Positions 7,975 to 14,401 of a stretch of 17,217 nt of DNA are shown here, piece by piece. Origin of the DNA: an uncultured Actinomycetes bacterium (lineage in GTDB: Bacteria; Actinomycetota; Actinomycetes; Nanopelagicales; Nanopelagicaceae); the NCBI GenBank assembly GCA_903918325.1, contig CAIXDY010000181.1, forward strand, positions 1 to 17,217, written 5' to 3'. The notes beneath the pieces were generated by a model, which did not search any database, was not told the DNA's origin, and saw nothing but the letters and a program-made list of their open reading frames with translations. Numbering within the stretch: the stretch's first letter is position 1; each line of letters starts with the position of its first letter. Position numbers and translations under genes: made by a program.

Positions 7975-7980
7975 AGTCTA
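7975..7980 (-). promoter_or_regulatory. Proposed -10 element for MFS-sepH (leaderless)
   Basis: TAGACT on the minus strand is followed by 7 nt and the ATG at 7967. It would drive the MFS-sepH pair. It is only 9 bp from the oppositely oriented -10 at 7990-7995. No clear -35 is visible. Confidence 0.48.
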
Positions 7981-7989
7981 GGTCAGGGC

Positions 7990-7995
7990 TAAGAT
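7990..7995 (+). promoter_or_regulatory. Proposed -10 element for the inositol-monophosphatase-family gene (leaderless)
   Basis: TAAGAT, preceded by GGC, lies 6 nt before the GTG at 8002, so the transcript would begin at the start codon. No Shine-Dalgarno is present. The GGCTAAG core also occurs before psuG on the other strand. Confidence 0.55.
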
Positions 7996-8001
7996 AGCCA
8001 G

Positions 8002-8766
8002 GTGAGCATTAATGATGAACTCTTAGGGTTAGCGCGCACCATTGCCGAAAAGGCAGGCCATTTACTTCTTGATCGCCCAGCGTCGTGGGACTTAACGTAT
8101 AAATCCACGGCCATCGATATTGCAACACAAATGGATATTGCAAGTGAAAAACTTATTGTTAATGCCATTCTTGCTGCGCGTCCTGATGATGGAATTATTG
8201 GCGAAGAAGGTGCTGACCGCACATCTAAGTCGGGCTACACATGGGTGATAGATCCAGTTGATGGAACTGTGAATTATTTTTATGGGCTTCCTGCCTGGAA
8301 TATCAGCATTGCGGTCAAAGATGCAGAAGGTGCCGTAGCTGGCGTTGTTCACGCACCAACGATCGATTCGACGTGGTTTGCAACACGTGGGGGTGGGGCT
8401 TTTTTAAATGGTGTTTCAATTGCCTGCAATGAACCCATCGAATTAAATCGCGCCTTAATTTCAACTGGATTTGCTTATGATGTACGAGATCGCGTGAATC
8501 AACTTGATTACATCAATCACCTGCTTCCAAAGATTCGCGATCTCCGCCGGATTGGATCAGCTGCAGTAGATATTTGTTGCGTGGCTACCGGCATGGTCGA
8601 TGGATATGTAGAAACTGGATTGAAGGAGTGGGATTTAGCCGCGGCACAGTTGATTGCTACAGAAGCTGGGGCAATCGTGACAACACATTCATGGCGGGGG
8701 ATGGATCTGACAGTGGCTGGCGGACGCAGCCTGCACGGTCAACTCATGCGGGAGATTCCAGCCTAA
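8002..8766 (+). CDS. Inositol monophosphatase family phosphatase
   Basis: Mg-dependent, Li-sensitive-type sugar phosphatase of the IMPase/FBPase superfamily, 254 residues and full length. The metal-site motifs are present: GEEG (67-70), WVIDPVDGT (81-89, with Asp84 and Asp87) and EWDLAAAQ (209-216, with Asp211). The [20 protein letters not shown] segment (182-201) is the usual second signature. The likely substrate is inositol 1-phosphate, or another phosphomonoester such as histidinol phosphate or fructose 1,6-bisphosphate; the motifs do not decide. It resembles the SuhB-type group. Start GTG 8002 is chosen because a TAAGAT hexamer lies 6 nt upstream and the protein begins at the expected N-terminus. 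It is followed by a 100-bp region holding the rplS promoter, so it is probably its own transcription unit. Confidence 0.92.
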   Translation: MSINDELLGLARTIAEKAGHLLLDRPASWDLTYKSTAIDIATQMDIASEKLIVNAILAARPDDGIIGEEGADRTSKSGYTWVIDPVDGTVNYFYGLPAWNISIAVKDAEGAVAGVVHAPTIDSTWFATRGGGAFLNGVSIACNEPIELNRALISTGFAYDVRDRVNQLDYINHLLPKIRDLRRIGSAAVDICCVATGMVDGYVETGLKEWDLAAAQLIATEAGAIVTTHSWRGMDLTVAGGRSLHGQLMREIPA

Positions 8767-8794
8767 CCTGGCCGATTTACGCTCAAGGCCCCTT

Positions 8795-8828
8795 CTGTGG
8801 CAAGATACGCAGTCTGCACCTGCCACAG
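8795..8828 (+). repeat. Perfect 8-bp inverted repeat overlapping the rplS promoter
   Basis: CTGTGGCA (8795-8802) and its exact reverse complement TGCCACAG (8821-8828) flank 18 bp. A smaller nested dyad, GCA-GTC-TGC, lies at 8809-8817. The left arm overlaps the proposed -10 CAAGAT (8801-8806). No T-run follows, so it does not look like a simple terminator. Either a DNA operator or, if transcription starts upstream, a leader hairpin would fit. Function is inferred only. Confidence 0.5.
8801..8806 (+). promoter_or_regulatory. Proposed -10 element of the rplS operon
   Basis: CAAGAT preceded by TGG, within an 11-mer (GTGGCAAGATA, 8797-8807) identical to the one before the phosphodiesterase gene. 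A weak -35-like TTTACG is at 8776-8781, 19 bp upstream. Transcription would start near 8813 and leave a leader of about 54 nt with a Shine-Dalgarno, as expected for a ribosomal-protein operon. Confidence 0.4.
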
Positions 8829-8852
8829 CCGGTGCTTCATACGAATTGATAC

Positions 8853-8858
8853 AAAGGA
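8853..8858 (+). promoter_or_regulatory. Ribosome binding site of rplS
   Basis: AAAGGA lies 8 nt before ATG 8867. It sets the start there rather than at the in-frame near-cognate codon at 8846, which would place this element inside the gene. Confidence 0.7.
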
Positions 8859-8866
8859 CGAATTCC

Positions 8867-9403
8867 ATGAACATTCTTGACGCCGTAGATGCAGCATCGC
8901 TGCGCAAAGACATCCCGCAATTTCGTGCTGGTGATGAGCTCAAGATTCATGTTCGTGTTATCGAAGGTAGCAAGAGCCGTCTTCAGACTTTCCAAGGAAT
9001 CGTTATTCGTCGTCAAGGCGATGGCGTTCGCGAGACTTTCACAATCCGTAAAGTTTCTTACGGTGTTGGAGTAGAACGAACATTCCCAGTACACACACCA
9101 GTTATTGAAAAGATTGAATTAGTAAAGAAGGGCGAAGTTCGTCGCGCCAAGCTTTACTACCTACGCGATCTACGCGGTAAGGCTGCAAAGATTCGCGAAA
9201 AGCGCGATGGGGTTGAAGGTTACGGTGATGGAATTCTTTCTACTCCTGAACCAGTAGTTGTAGCAGCACCAGTAGTAGAAGCAGTTGTTGAGGCGCCAGT
9301 AGTTGTAGCCGAAGCAGTTGCCGAAGTTGCTGTATCCGAGGTTCCAGCAGTAGAGGCGACAACTGATGTTGAGCCTGAAGCACAAACACCTGCAGCCGAA
9401 TAA
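8867..9403 (+). CDS. rplS: 50S ribosomal protein L19 with long acidic C-terminal tail
   Basis: Large-subunit ribosomal protein at the 30S-50S interface. Residues 1-116 are a complete, conventional L19: [19 protein letters not shown], the [11 protein letters not shown] segment, [14 protein letters not shown], and the basic end [19 protein letters not shown]19 is normally about 115 residues, but this protein continues to 178. The added part (about 118-178) is almost entirely Ala, Val, Glu and Pro and carries a net negative charge. Part of it is a duplication: the 14-mer CCAGTAGTTGTAGC occurs at 9251-9264 and 9296-9309, 45 nt apart. The start at ATG 8867 is supported by an AAAGGA Shine-Dalgarno. 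It heads the lepB-rnhB-yraN-comM-dprA-era cluster. The usual neighbours trmD and rimM are not upstream. Confidence 0.97.
   Translation: MNILDAVDAASLRKDIPQFRAGDELKIHVRVIEGSKSRLQTFQGIVIRRQGDGVRETFTIRKVSYGVGVERTFPVHTPVIEKIELVKKGEVRRAKLYYLRDLRGKAAKIREKRDGVEGYGDGILSTPEPVVVAAPVVEAVVEAPVVVAEAVAEVAVSEVPAVEATTDVEPEAQTPAAE
9251..9309 (+). repeat. Direct repeat inside the rplS tail (14-mer, 45-nt period)
   Basis: CCAGTAGTTGTAGC at 9251-9264 and again at 9296-9309. Both copies are in frame and encode PVVVA. The 45-nt offset equals 15 residues, consistent with in-frame tandem duplication followed by divergence. Smaller GTAGT/GTTGT units fill the interval. Confidence 0.7.
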
Positions 9404-9411
9404 CAGCACTC

Positions 9412-10065
9412 ATGCGTCGTAAGGGCTCGCTCCTGCGGGAGCTCCCACTTCTTGTTGTCGTAGCACTTGTTGTTTCGCTACTCATAAAAACTTTCTTAGT
9501 TCAGTTTTTCTATATTCCTTCGGGTTCAATGGAAAACACGTTACAAGTTAAAGACCGAGTAGCCGTTAACAAAGTCCCTTTTCTTTCACGCAGCATTAAT
9601 CGTGGCGACATCGTAGTTTTCCGTGATCCCAATAATTGGTTGCCTGTAATAACTGATACCTCAGCGAATAAGTACATTTCAAAGCTAAAAACCGGTTTAG
9701 TTGCCGTAGGTGTATTGCCAAACCCAGCTAAGCAATATTTAGTAAAGCGTGTCATTGGTGTTGGTGGAGATCACGTTGTTTGCTGCACTAAAGAGGGCTT
9801 AATAACCGTTAATGGCAAACCAACAACTGAGCCATATATTTTCGCCGGGAATAAGCCGAGTGATATCACTTTTGATGTAACTGTTCCTAAGGGAAAAATC
9901 TGGGTAATGGGCGATCACCGTGGAGCAAGTGCAGATTCTAGATATCACCGTGATGATATTAATAAAGGCTTTGTTCCGCTATCTCGAGTAACTGGGCGAG
10001 TGGTTGCAGTTATCTGGCCTTACAAGCACATTACGTACGTTCCAAAAATTAACGTATTAAAATAG
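9412..10065 (+). CDS. lepB: Signal peptidase I
   Basis: Membrane-anchored serine protease that removes signal peptides from exported proteins (family S26), 217 residues. A short basic N-terminus is followed by one transmembrane segment (about 11-33). Then come the catalytic Ser39 in IPSGSM and the general base Lys112 in YLVKRVIGVGGD. The C-terminal box reads GDHRGASADSRYHR, where most homologues have GDNR; the substituted His is conservative in position but worth noting. The catalytic domain faces outside the membrane. It starts 8 bp after rplS without an obvious Shine-Dalgarno, so translation probably depends on ribosomes finishing L19. rnhB follows 6 bp later. The rplS-lepB-rnhB order is characteristic of Actinobacteria. 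Confidence 0.96.
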   Translation: MRRKGSLLRELPLLVVVALVVSLLIKTFLVQFFYIPSGSMENTLQVKDRVAVNKVPFLSRSINRGDIVVFRDPNNWLPVITDTSANKYISKLKTGLVAVGVLPNPAKQYLVKRVIGVGGDHVVCCTKEGLITVNGKPTTEPYIFAGNKPSDITFDVTVPKGKIWVMGDHRGASADSRYHRDDINKGFVPLSRVTGRVVAVIWPYKHITYVPKINVLK

Positions 10066-10071
10066 TTTTCC

Positions 10072-10680
10072 ATGAAGGTTATCGAGCAACTGCTCATTAA
10101 TGCAGGAATCTCACCAATTGCTGGCGTTGATGAAGCTGGTCGTGGTGCATGTGCTGGTCCTTTAGTTATTGCCAGTGTTGTTTTACACGATCCTTTTGCG
10201 CCGCAACTTGCTGCAGTAAGAGATTCAAAAGAACTCAGCGAAAAAAGCCGTGAAGAAATATTTGAAACTATCCAACACGTTGCAACCAGTATTAGTGTCG
10301 TAATAGTTCCTGCAGCCGAAGTCGATGCACGCGGCGTACATGCAGCAAATCTGGATGGAATGCGCCGAGCCGTGAATGGTTTAGATGTCACTCCGGCATA
10401 TGTTTTAACCGATGGCTATGCAATCGAAGGTTTGGGTTTTCCAAATTTAGCCGTATGGAAAGGTGATCAAGTCGTGGTGAGCATTAGTGCAGCTTCAATT
10501 ATTGCCAAAGTGACACGTGATCGAATCATGCGCGAATTAGATACAGAGTTCCCACACTATGGTTTTGCCGGACACAAGGGCTATATCACTGCCGCACACA
10601 CGAAAGCGCTTAATGAGCACGGGCCGTGTAACCAACACCGCCAATCCTTTTCAAATGTGGCGGCGCTTATTCACAAGTAA
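10072..10680 (+). CDS. rnhB: Ribonuclease HII
   Basis: Cuts the RNA strand of RNA-DNA hybrids and single ribonucleotides embedded in DNA. The 202 residues contain the full DEDD metal site: Asp20-Glu21 in GVDEAGRGACAGPL, Asp114 in LTDGYAI, and Asp132 in KGDQVVVSISAASI. The IIAKVTRDRIM and GHKGY segments are also typical. The start at ATG 10072 gives the usual N-terminal length. A TAAAAT hexamer overlaps the lepB stop (10058-10063), 8 nt before the ATG, and might be an internal promoter, but it is also simply the Leu-Lys-stop coding sequence. It lies in the rplS cluster. Confidence 0.96.
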   Translation: MKVIEQLLINAGISPIAGVDEAGRGACAGPLVIASVVLHDPFAPQLAAVRDSKELSEKSREEIFETIQHVATSISVVIVPAAEVDARGVHAANLDGMRRAVNGLDVTPAYVLTDGYAIEGLGFPNLAVWKGDQVVVSISAASIIAKVTRDRIMRELDTEFPHYGFAGHKGYITAAHTKALNEHGPCNQHRQSFSNVAALIHK

Positions 10681-10704
10681 AAGCTTCGGAACTATGCCAG
10701 AGGC

Positions 10705-10728
10705 AGTTGGAATTTATCGTTCCCAACT
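10705..10728 (+). repeat. Inverted repeat directly before yraN, with a -10-like hexamer in its loop
   Basis: AGTTGG (10705-10710) pairs with CCAACT (10723-10728). The pairing extends by AA/TT with one bulged base. The right arm ends on the base before ATG 10729. The centre contains TATCGT (10715-10720), the same hexamer that precedes glgC, here 8 nt before the ATG. It could be a start-site hairpin or a small operator-promoter; neither is proven. Confidence 0.4.
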
Positions 10729-11094
10729 ATGCAAAGAAGAAATAATCAATTAACTGGGGCTTTTGGTGAAGAAGTGGTGTGTGAATATTTAAAAGTTCAC
10801 CATGCCGAAATAATCGAACGGAATTGGCGAATTCGCGAAGGTGAAATCGACATTATCGCCATGTATCCATCGGGAATTTTTACTTTTGTAGAAGTAAAAA
10901 CTAGATCATCAGTTGCTTTCGGGCACCCACTGGAGGCAATCACTCGCGAGAAAGCCCATCGCATGGGGCGATTAGCCCTTGGTTGGTTGGCAACGCATGG
11001 TTGCTTGGGGTGTGACTACCAAATAGATGTAGCTGCAGTCATGATTGCACCCGATGGTTCGCACTCCATTGATTATCGTGCGGCAGTTCTATGA
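10729..11094 (+). CDS. yraN: YraN/UPF0102 family endonuclease-like protein
   Basis: Small protein of the restriction-endonuclease-like fold, 121 residues. The conserved core is visible: GAFGEEVVCEYL (11-22), then WRIREGEIDIIA (34-45) with the metal-ligand Asp, and FVEVKTRSS (54-62) with the Glu-x-Lys pair. Together these make an intact D/ExK-type nuclease site. Activity is not established in most species; a role in recombination or transformation is suspected because the gene so often sits beside comM and dprA. The stop overlaps the comM start (ATGA, 11091-11094). The start at ATG 10729 has no Shine-Dalgarno and follows an inverted repeat. The small DUF2469 gene usually found between rnhB and yraN in Actinobacteria is absent; only 48 bp separate them. 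Confidence 0.92.
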   Translation: MQRRNNQLTGAFGEEVVCEYLKVHHAEIIERNWRIREGEIDIIAMYPSGIFTFVEVKTRSSVAFGHPLEAITREKAHRMGRLALGWLATHGCLGCDYQIDVAAVMIAPDGSHSIDYRAAVL

Positions 11095-12611
11095 GTCTGG
11101 CACACACACAATCAGTTGCTTTATTGGGACTCGATGGTCATGTTGTAACCGTTGAAGTTGATATTGCTGATGGTTTACCCATGTACGTGCTTTTGGGATT
11201 ACCCGATGCCGCACTCTCCGAATCTCGTGATCGGGTACGTTCGGCGATAGTTAATTGCGGTGAAAAATGGCCAAATCGAAAAGTTACCGTTTCACTTTCG
11301 CCAGCTTGGTTACCAAAGAGCGGGTCTAGTTTTGATTTAGCTATTTGTCTTGCTTTGCTATCGGCGCACGAAACTATTTCAGCCGAAGCAATCGCCGACA
11401 TAGTTTTTCTTGGCGAACTCTCACTCGATGGGCGAATCCGCGCCGTCCGGGGAGTTTTACCGGCACTTATTGCTGCACAAAAAGCTGGAGTTAAAACTGC
11501 AGTTGTACCGAGCGCAAATTATCAAGAGGCGCAATTAATGCAAGGCATAGAAATTATTGCGATGGAACATGTTAAGCAAGTATTGCGATGGCTTCGAACT
11601 GGAGAACGCGAAATTGCCGAAGAATTTGATTTGCAGTGGCAACCATTTGATGACACCTTAGATTTCGCTGATGTTGCAGGTCAGCCGCAAGCTCGACTAG
11701 CCGCTGAAATTGCTGCAGCCGGTGGGCATCACATCTTGTTAATTGGTCCACCAGGTGCCGGCAAAACAATGATCGCCGAACGCATTCCCACAATTTTGCC
11801 ATCGCTATCAATTGCACAAGCACTCGAAGTTGCCGCGGTTCATTCAATTGCCGGATTATTTACTAACCGTTCGCCTACATCATTACTAGCACCAATCGTT
11901 TCGCCACATCACACAACAACTCGTGTAGCAATGGTTGGAGGCGGAGCACATGTGATTAAACCTGGTGCCTGCTCACTAGCCCACAATGGCGTGCTCTTTA
12001 TTGACGAAGCGCCGGAATGTCCGGCAGGCGTATTGGATTCATTACGTCAACCACTTGAAGCTGGCACAATCACAATCGCGCGCAGTATTGGAAACATAAC
12101 TTTTCCTGCGCAGTTCTTACTTGTTCTTGCGGCAAATCCCTGTCCCTGTGGAAAATTTAGTGGCCGAGGACTTAACTGCACATGCACATCACAACAAGTG
12201 CGTCGATATTTAGGACGCTTGTCCGGTCCACTCATGGATCGAATTGATATGCGAGTTCAAGTAGATCCAGTGGGGCGGGTGGATATGGCGCGAACCGATC
12301 TGGGCGAAACAAGTGCGGCCATACGACTACGTGTGATTGCAGCTCGATCAGTTGCCGAAGTTCGCTTTGCCGATTACAACTGGAAGTTAAATTCACAGAT
12401 TCCTTCACGCGCTTTACGTACAGTGTTTCAACCTGAACGTGCCGGCATGAACTTCCTTCATGATGAGTTAGATAAGGAACGCATAACTGCCCGTGGCTTG
12501 CACAAGATTATTCGCGTGGCATGGACTTTGGCCGACATGCACGGCCATGCAATTCCAACATTGGACGATGTTGAACAGGCACACATTTTGCGTGGGGGAG
12601 TTGAACTATGA
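11091..12611 (+). CDS. comM: YifB/ComM family Mg-chelatase-like AAA+ ATPase
   Basis: AAA+ helicase-like protein. In naturally transformable bacteria ComM is a hexameric branch-migration motor that helps integrate incoming DNA. The 506 residues are full length. The N-terminal ChlI/Lon-like domain covers about 1-170 (LLGLDGHVVTVEVDIADGLP; FDLAICLALL). Then come Walker A GPPGAGKT (219-226), Walker B VLFIDEAPE (301-309), the sensor region LVLAANP (344-350), and four cysteines (351, 353, 363, 365) in the pattern CPC...CTC, probably a zinc knuckle. The Mg-chelatase C-terminal domain follows. It overlaps yraN at its start and dprA at its end (ATGA, 12608-12611), so all three should be translationally coupled. 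Confidence 0.95.
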   Translation: MSLAHTQSVALLGLDGHVVTVEVDIADGLPMYVLLGLPDAALSESRDRVRSAIVNCGEKWPNRKVTVSLSPAWLPKSGSSFDLAICLALLSAHETISAEAIADIVFLGELSLDGRIRAVRGVLPALIAAQKAGVKTAVVPSANYQEAQLMQGIEIIAMEHVKQVLRWLRTGEREIAEEFDLQWQPFDDTLDFADVAGQPQARLAAEIAAAGGHHILLIGPPGAGKTMIAERIPTILPSLSIAQALEVAAVHSIAGLFTNRSPTSLLAPIVSPHHTTTRVAMVGGGAHVIKPGACSLAHNGVLFIDEAPECPAGVLDSLRQPLEAGTITIARSIGNITFPAQFLLVLAANPCPCGKFSGRGLNCTCTSQQVRRYLGRLSGPLMDRIDMRVQVDPVGRVDMARTDLGETSAAIRLRVIAARSVAEVRFADYNWKLNSQIPSRALRTVFQPERAGMNFLHDELDKERITARGLHKIIRVAWTLADMHGHAIPTLDDVEQAHILRGGVEL

Positions 12612-13468
12612 ATGAGCGCGAAGCCCGGGCAATTCTATTTAGCGCCATTGAAGGTGGCCACAGTTTTTGGTCAGCCGAAATCTTTGAATCGTCAGCTTTA
12701 ACTGTTTACAACAAACTTATAAACGGTGGTTACGACTGCATAAAGTACGGTGCACTTATCGAAGAAATAAAGTCTGCTTCATTCGATCAGATTTCAACTT
12801 CAATTCAAGTGCATGGTGCTCACTTACTCGTTCCCGGTGATAGCAATTGGCCGAGCAAAGTGGATGATTTAGCTAACCCACCTATTGCTTTGATTGCCAA
12901 GGGGAATTGTGAAGTTCTGAGCACCGACTCATTAGCAATTGTTGGTACGCGCAATCCCACAAACTATGGCGCTCGAATCGCTGGAGATTTTGCCGCTGGA
13001 TTTGTAGATCGCCAGTGGTCTGTAGTCAGTGGCGGTGCTTATGGAATCGACTCATTTGCACATAAAGGCGCCCTCATTGCCGAAGGCGTAACAATTGCCA
13101 TCATTGCCTGTGGAATTGATATTAATTATCCAGCCGGCAACACCCGATTATTTACTGAGATTTGTGAATCCGGCGCGTTACTGACCGAAGTCATGCCAGG
13201 TTGTAGAGCGTTGCCACATCGCTTCTTAACTCGCAATCGATTAATTGCTGCAATTTCGCAAGCAACCTTGGTGGTTGAAGCTGCATTTCGAAGTGGCTCA
13301 CTGCGAACTGCCCGTGATGCTGCGCAACTGTTACGACCCGTTATGGCGATACCAGGTCCGATAAATTCACCAACGAGTGAAGGCTGTCATCGATTAATTG
13401 GTGAACGTGCTGCTGAGATTGTTACTTCAGTAGCAGATGCAGTGGAGTTCATCGGTATAAATCAATGA
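12608..13468 (+). CDS. dprA: DNA-processing protein DprA
   Basis: Binds incoming single-stranded DNA and loads RecA during transformation. The 286 residues hold an N-terminal helical region (about 1-70) and the complete Rossmann-like DprA domain: LAIVGTRNPTNYG (109-121), SGGAYGIDSFAHKGAL (141-156), GIDINYPAGN (169-178), LTRNRLIAA (207-215), EAAFRSGSL (224-232) and PGPINSPTSEGCHRLI (249-264). It ends soon after, so the C-terminal winged-helix domain of many longer homologues is missing. That domain is dispensable in some species. The start overlaps the comM stop by 4 nt. era follows after 6 bp. Confidence 0.94.
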   Translation: MNEREARAILFSAIEGGHSFWSAEIFESSALTVYNKLINGGYDCIKYGALIEEIKSASFDQISTSIQVHGAHLLVPGDSNWPSKVDDLANPPIALIAKGNCEVLSTDSLAIVGTRNPTNYGARIAGDFAAGFVDRQWSVVSGGAYGIDSFAHKGALIAEGVTIAIIACGIDINYPAGNTRLFTEICESGALLTEVMPGCRALPHRFLTRNRLIAAISQATLVVEAAFRSGSLRTARDAAQLLRPVMAIPGPINSPTSEGCHRLIGERAAEIVTSVADAVEFIGINQ

Positions 13469-13474
13469 GAGAAT

Positions 13475-14401
13475 ATGCCTATGAGTGATTTCCGTTCGGG
13501 CTTTGTTGCCATTGTTGGCCGCCCAAACGTTGGAAAATCCACTCTCATTAACGCTTTAGTTGGTAGCAAGATTGCAATTACTTCCCACCACCCCAACACC
13601 ACGCGAAGTGCTATTCGCGGGATTGTCCACGGTGATAATTTTCAAGCAGTGTTAGTTGATACTCCTGGAGTTCATAAACCTAAGACCTTATTAGGCAAAC
13701 GTCTAAATACCGTGGTTGATCAGTCGATGGATTCAGTAGATGTTGTAATTTTGTGTATCCCAGCCGATGAAACCTCAGGAGCTGGAGATATTTTCATCGC
13801 ACAAGAAATTGCAAAGCACCCTCGCGCAAAGAAGTTTGCAGTCATCACAAAGACCGACTTATTGTCTAAAGATAAATTAGCGTTGCGTTTAACCGGCATC
13901 ATGGCGCTGGCTCAAGGCTTTGTTTGGGATGAGATCATTCCAGTTTCTGCCGCCATTCATGAGCAAATCGATTTACTGAATGAATTAATCGGTAAGAATT
14001 TACCTGCGGGCCCACAGTATTACCCAGAGGGAACTACAAGTGATCAAGCAATCGAGCAGTTAATCTGCGAATTTATTCGCGAAGCAGCTTTGCAAGATGT
14101 TCGTGAAGAGCTTCCCCATTCAATTGTTGTCACTATCGATGAATTTGGTGAGCGCGAAGAAAAGGGTTCACGCCCCTTTTATGATGTGCATGCAACTATT
14201 CACGTTGAACGCGATACGCAACGAGCGATTTTATTGGGACACCAAGGATCAAAGCTGAAGGAAATCGGAATCCGTGCGCGCGCCGATATCGAGCGTGCCT
14301 TAGTGGCAAAAATATTTCTTGGCTTGCATATTAAAGTCTCTAAAGAATGGCAACGTGATGCACGCATGTTGGACAAACTAGGATTTGAAGAGCGCGCTTA
14401 A
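13475..14401 (+). CDS. era: GTPase Era, 16S rRNA-binding ribosome assembly factor
   Basis: Essential GTPase that binds the 3' end of 16S rRNA and helps 30S maturation. The 308 residues contain G1 GRPNVGKS (15-22), G2 Thr42-Thr43, G3 DTPG (62-65), G4 TKTD (125-128; actinobacterial Era proteins often have Thr here instead of Asn) and G5 SAA (158-160). A C-terminal KH domain (about 205-300) has the RNA-binding GHQGSKLKEIG loop (255-265). The start could be ATG 13475 or 13481; the first is chosen because a GAGAGA-like purine run lies just before it. It sits 6 bp after dprA, whereas in most Actinobacteria era lies with ybeY. The stop TAA overlaps the stop of the opposing transporter gene by 4 nt. 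Confidence 0.96.
   Translation: MPMSDFRSGFVAIVGRPNVGKSTLINALVGSKIAITSHHPNTTRSAIRGIVHGDNFQAVLVDTPGVHKPKTLLGKRLNTVVDQSMDSVDVVILCIPADETSGAGDIFIAQEIAKHPRAKKFAVITKTDLLSKDKLALRLTGIMALAQGFVWDEIIPVSAAIHEQIDLLNELIGKNLPAGPQYYPEGTTSDQAIEQLICEFIREAALQDVREELPHSIVVTIDEFGEREEKGSRPFYDVHATIHVERDTQRAILLGHQGSKLKEIGIRARADIERALVAKIFLGLHIKVSKEWQRDARMLDKLGFEERA

Noticed and set aside
8846..8866. Earlier in-frame start for rplS at 8846
   Set aside because: It is not an ATG/GTG codon and would place the Shine-Dalgarno inside the gene; L19 begins at the ATG at 8867.
9170..9485. Minus-strand frames rich in Leu, Cys, Tyr and Asn opposite the rplS tail
   Set aside because: Low-complexity translations of the complement of the GTAGT/GTTGT repeats; no plausible protein.
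10055..10071. TAAAAT/TATTAA hexamers before rnhB as a leaderless promoter
   Set aside because: They coincide with the final Leu-Lys codons and stop of lepB, and the 8-nt spacing is off the 6-7 nt seen elsewhere; too likely by chance to list as a feature.
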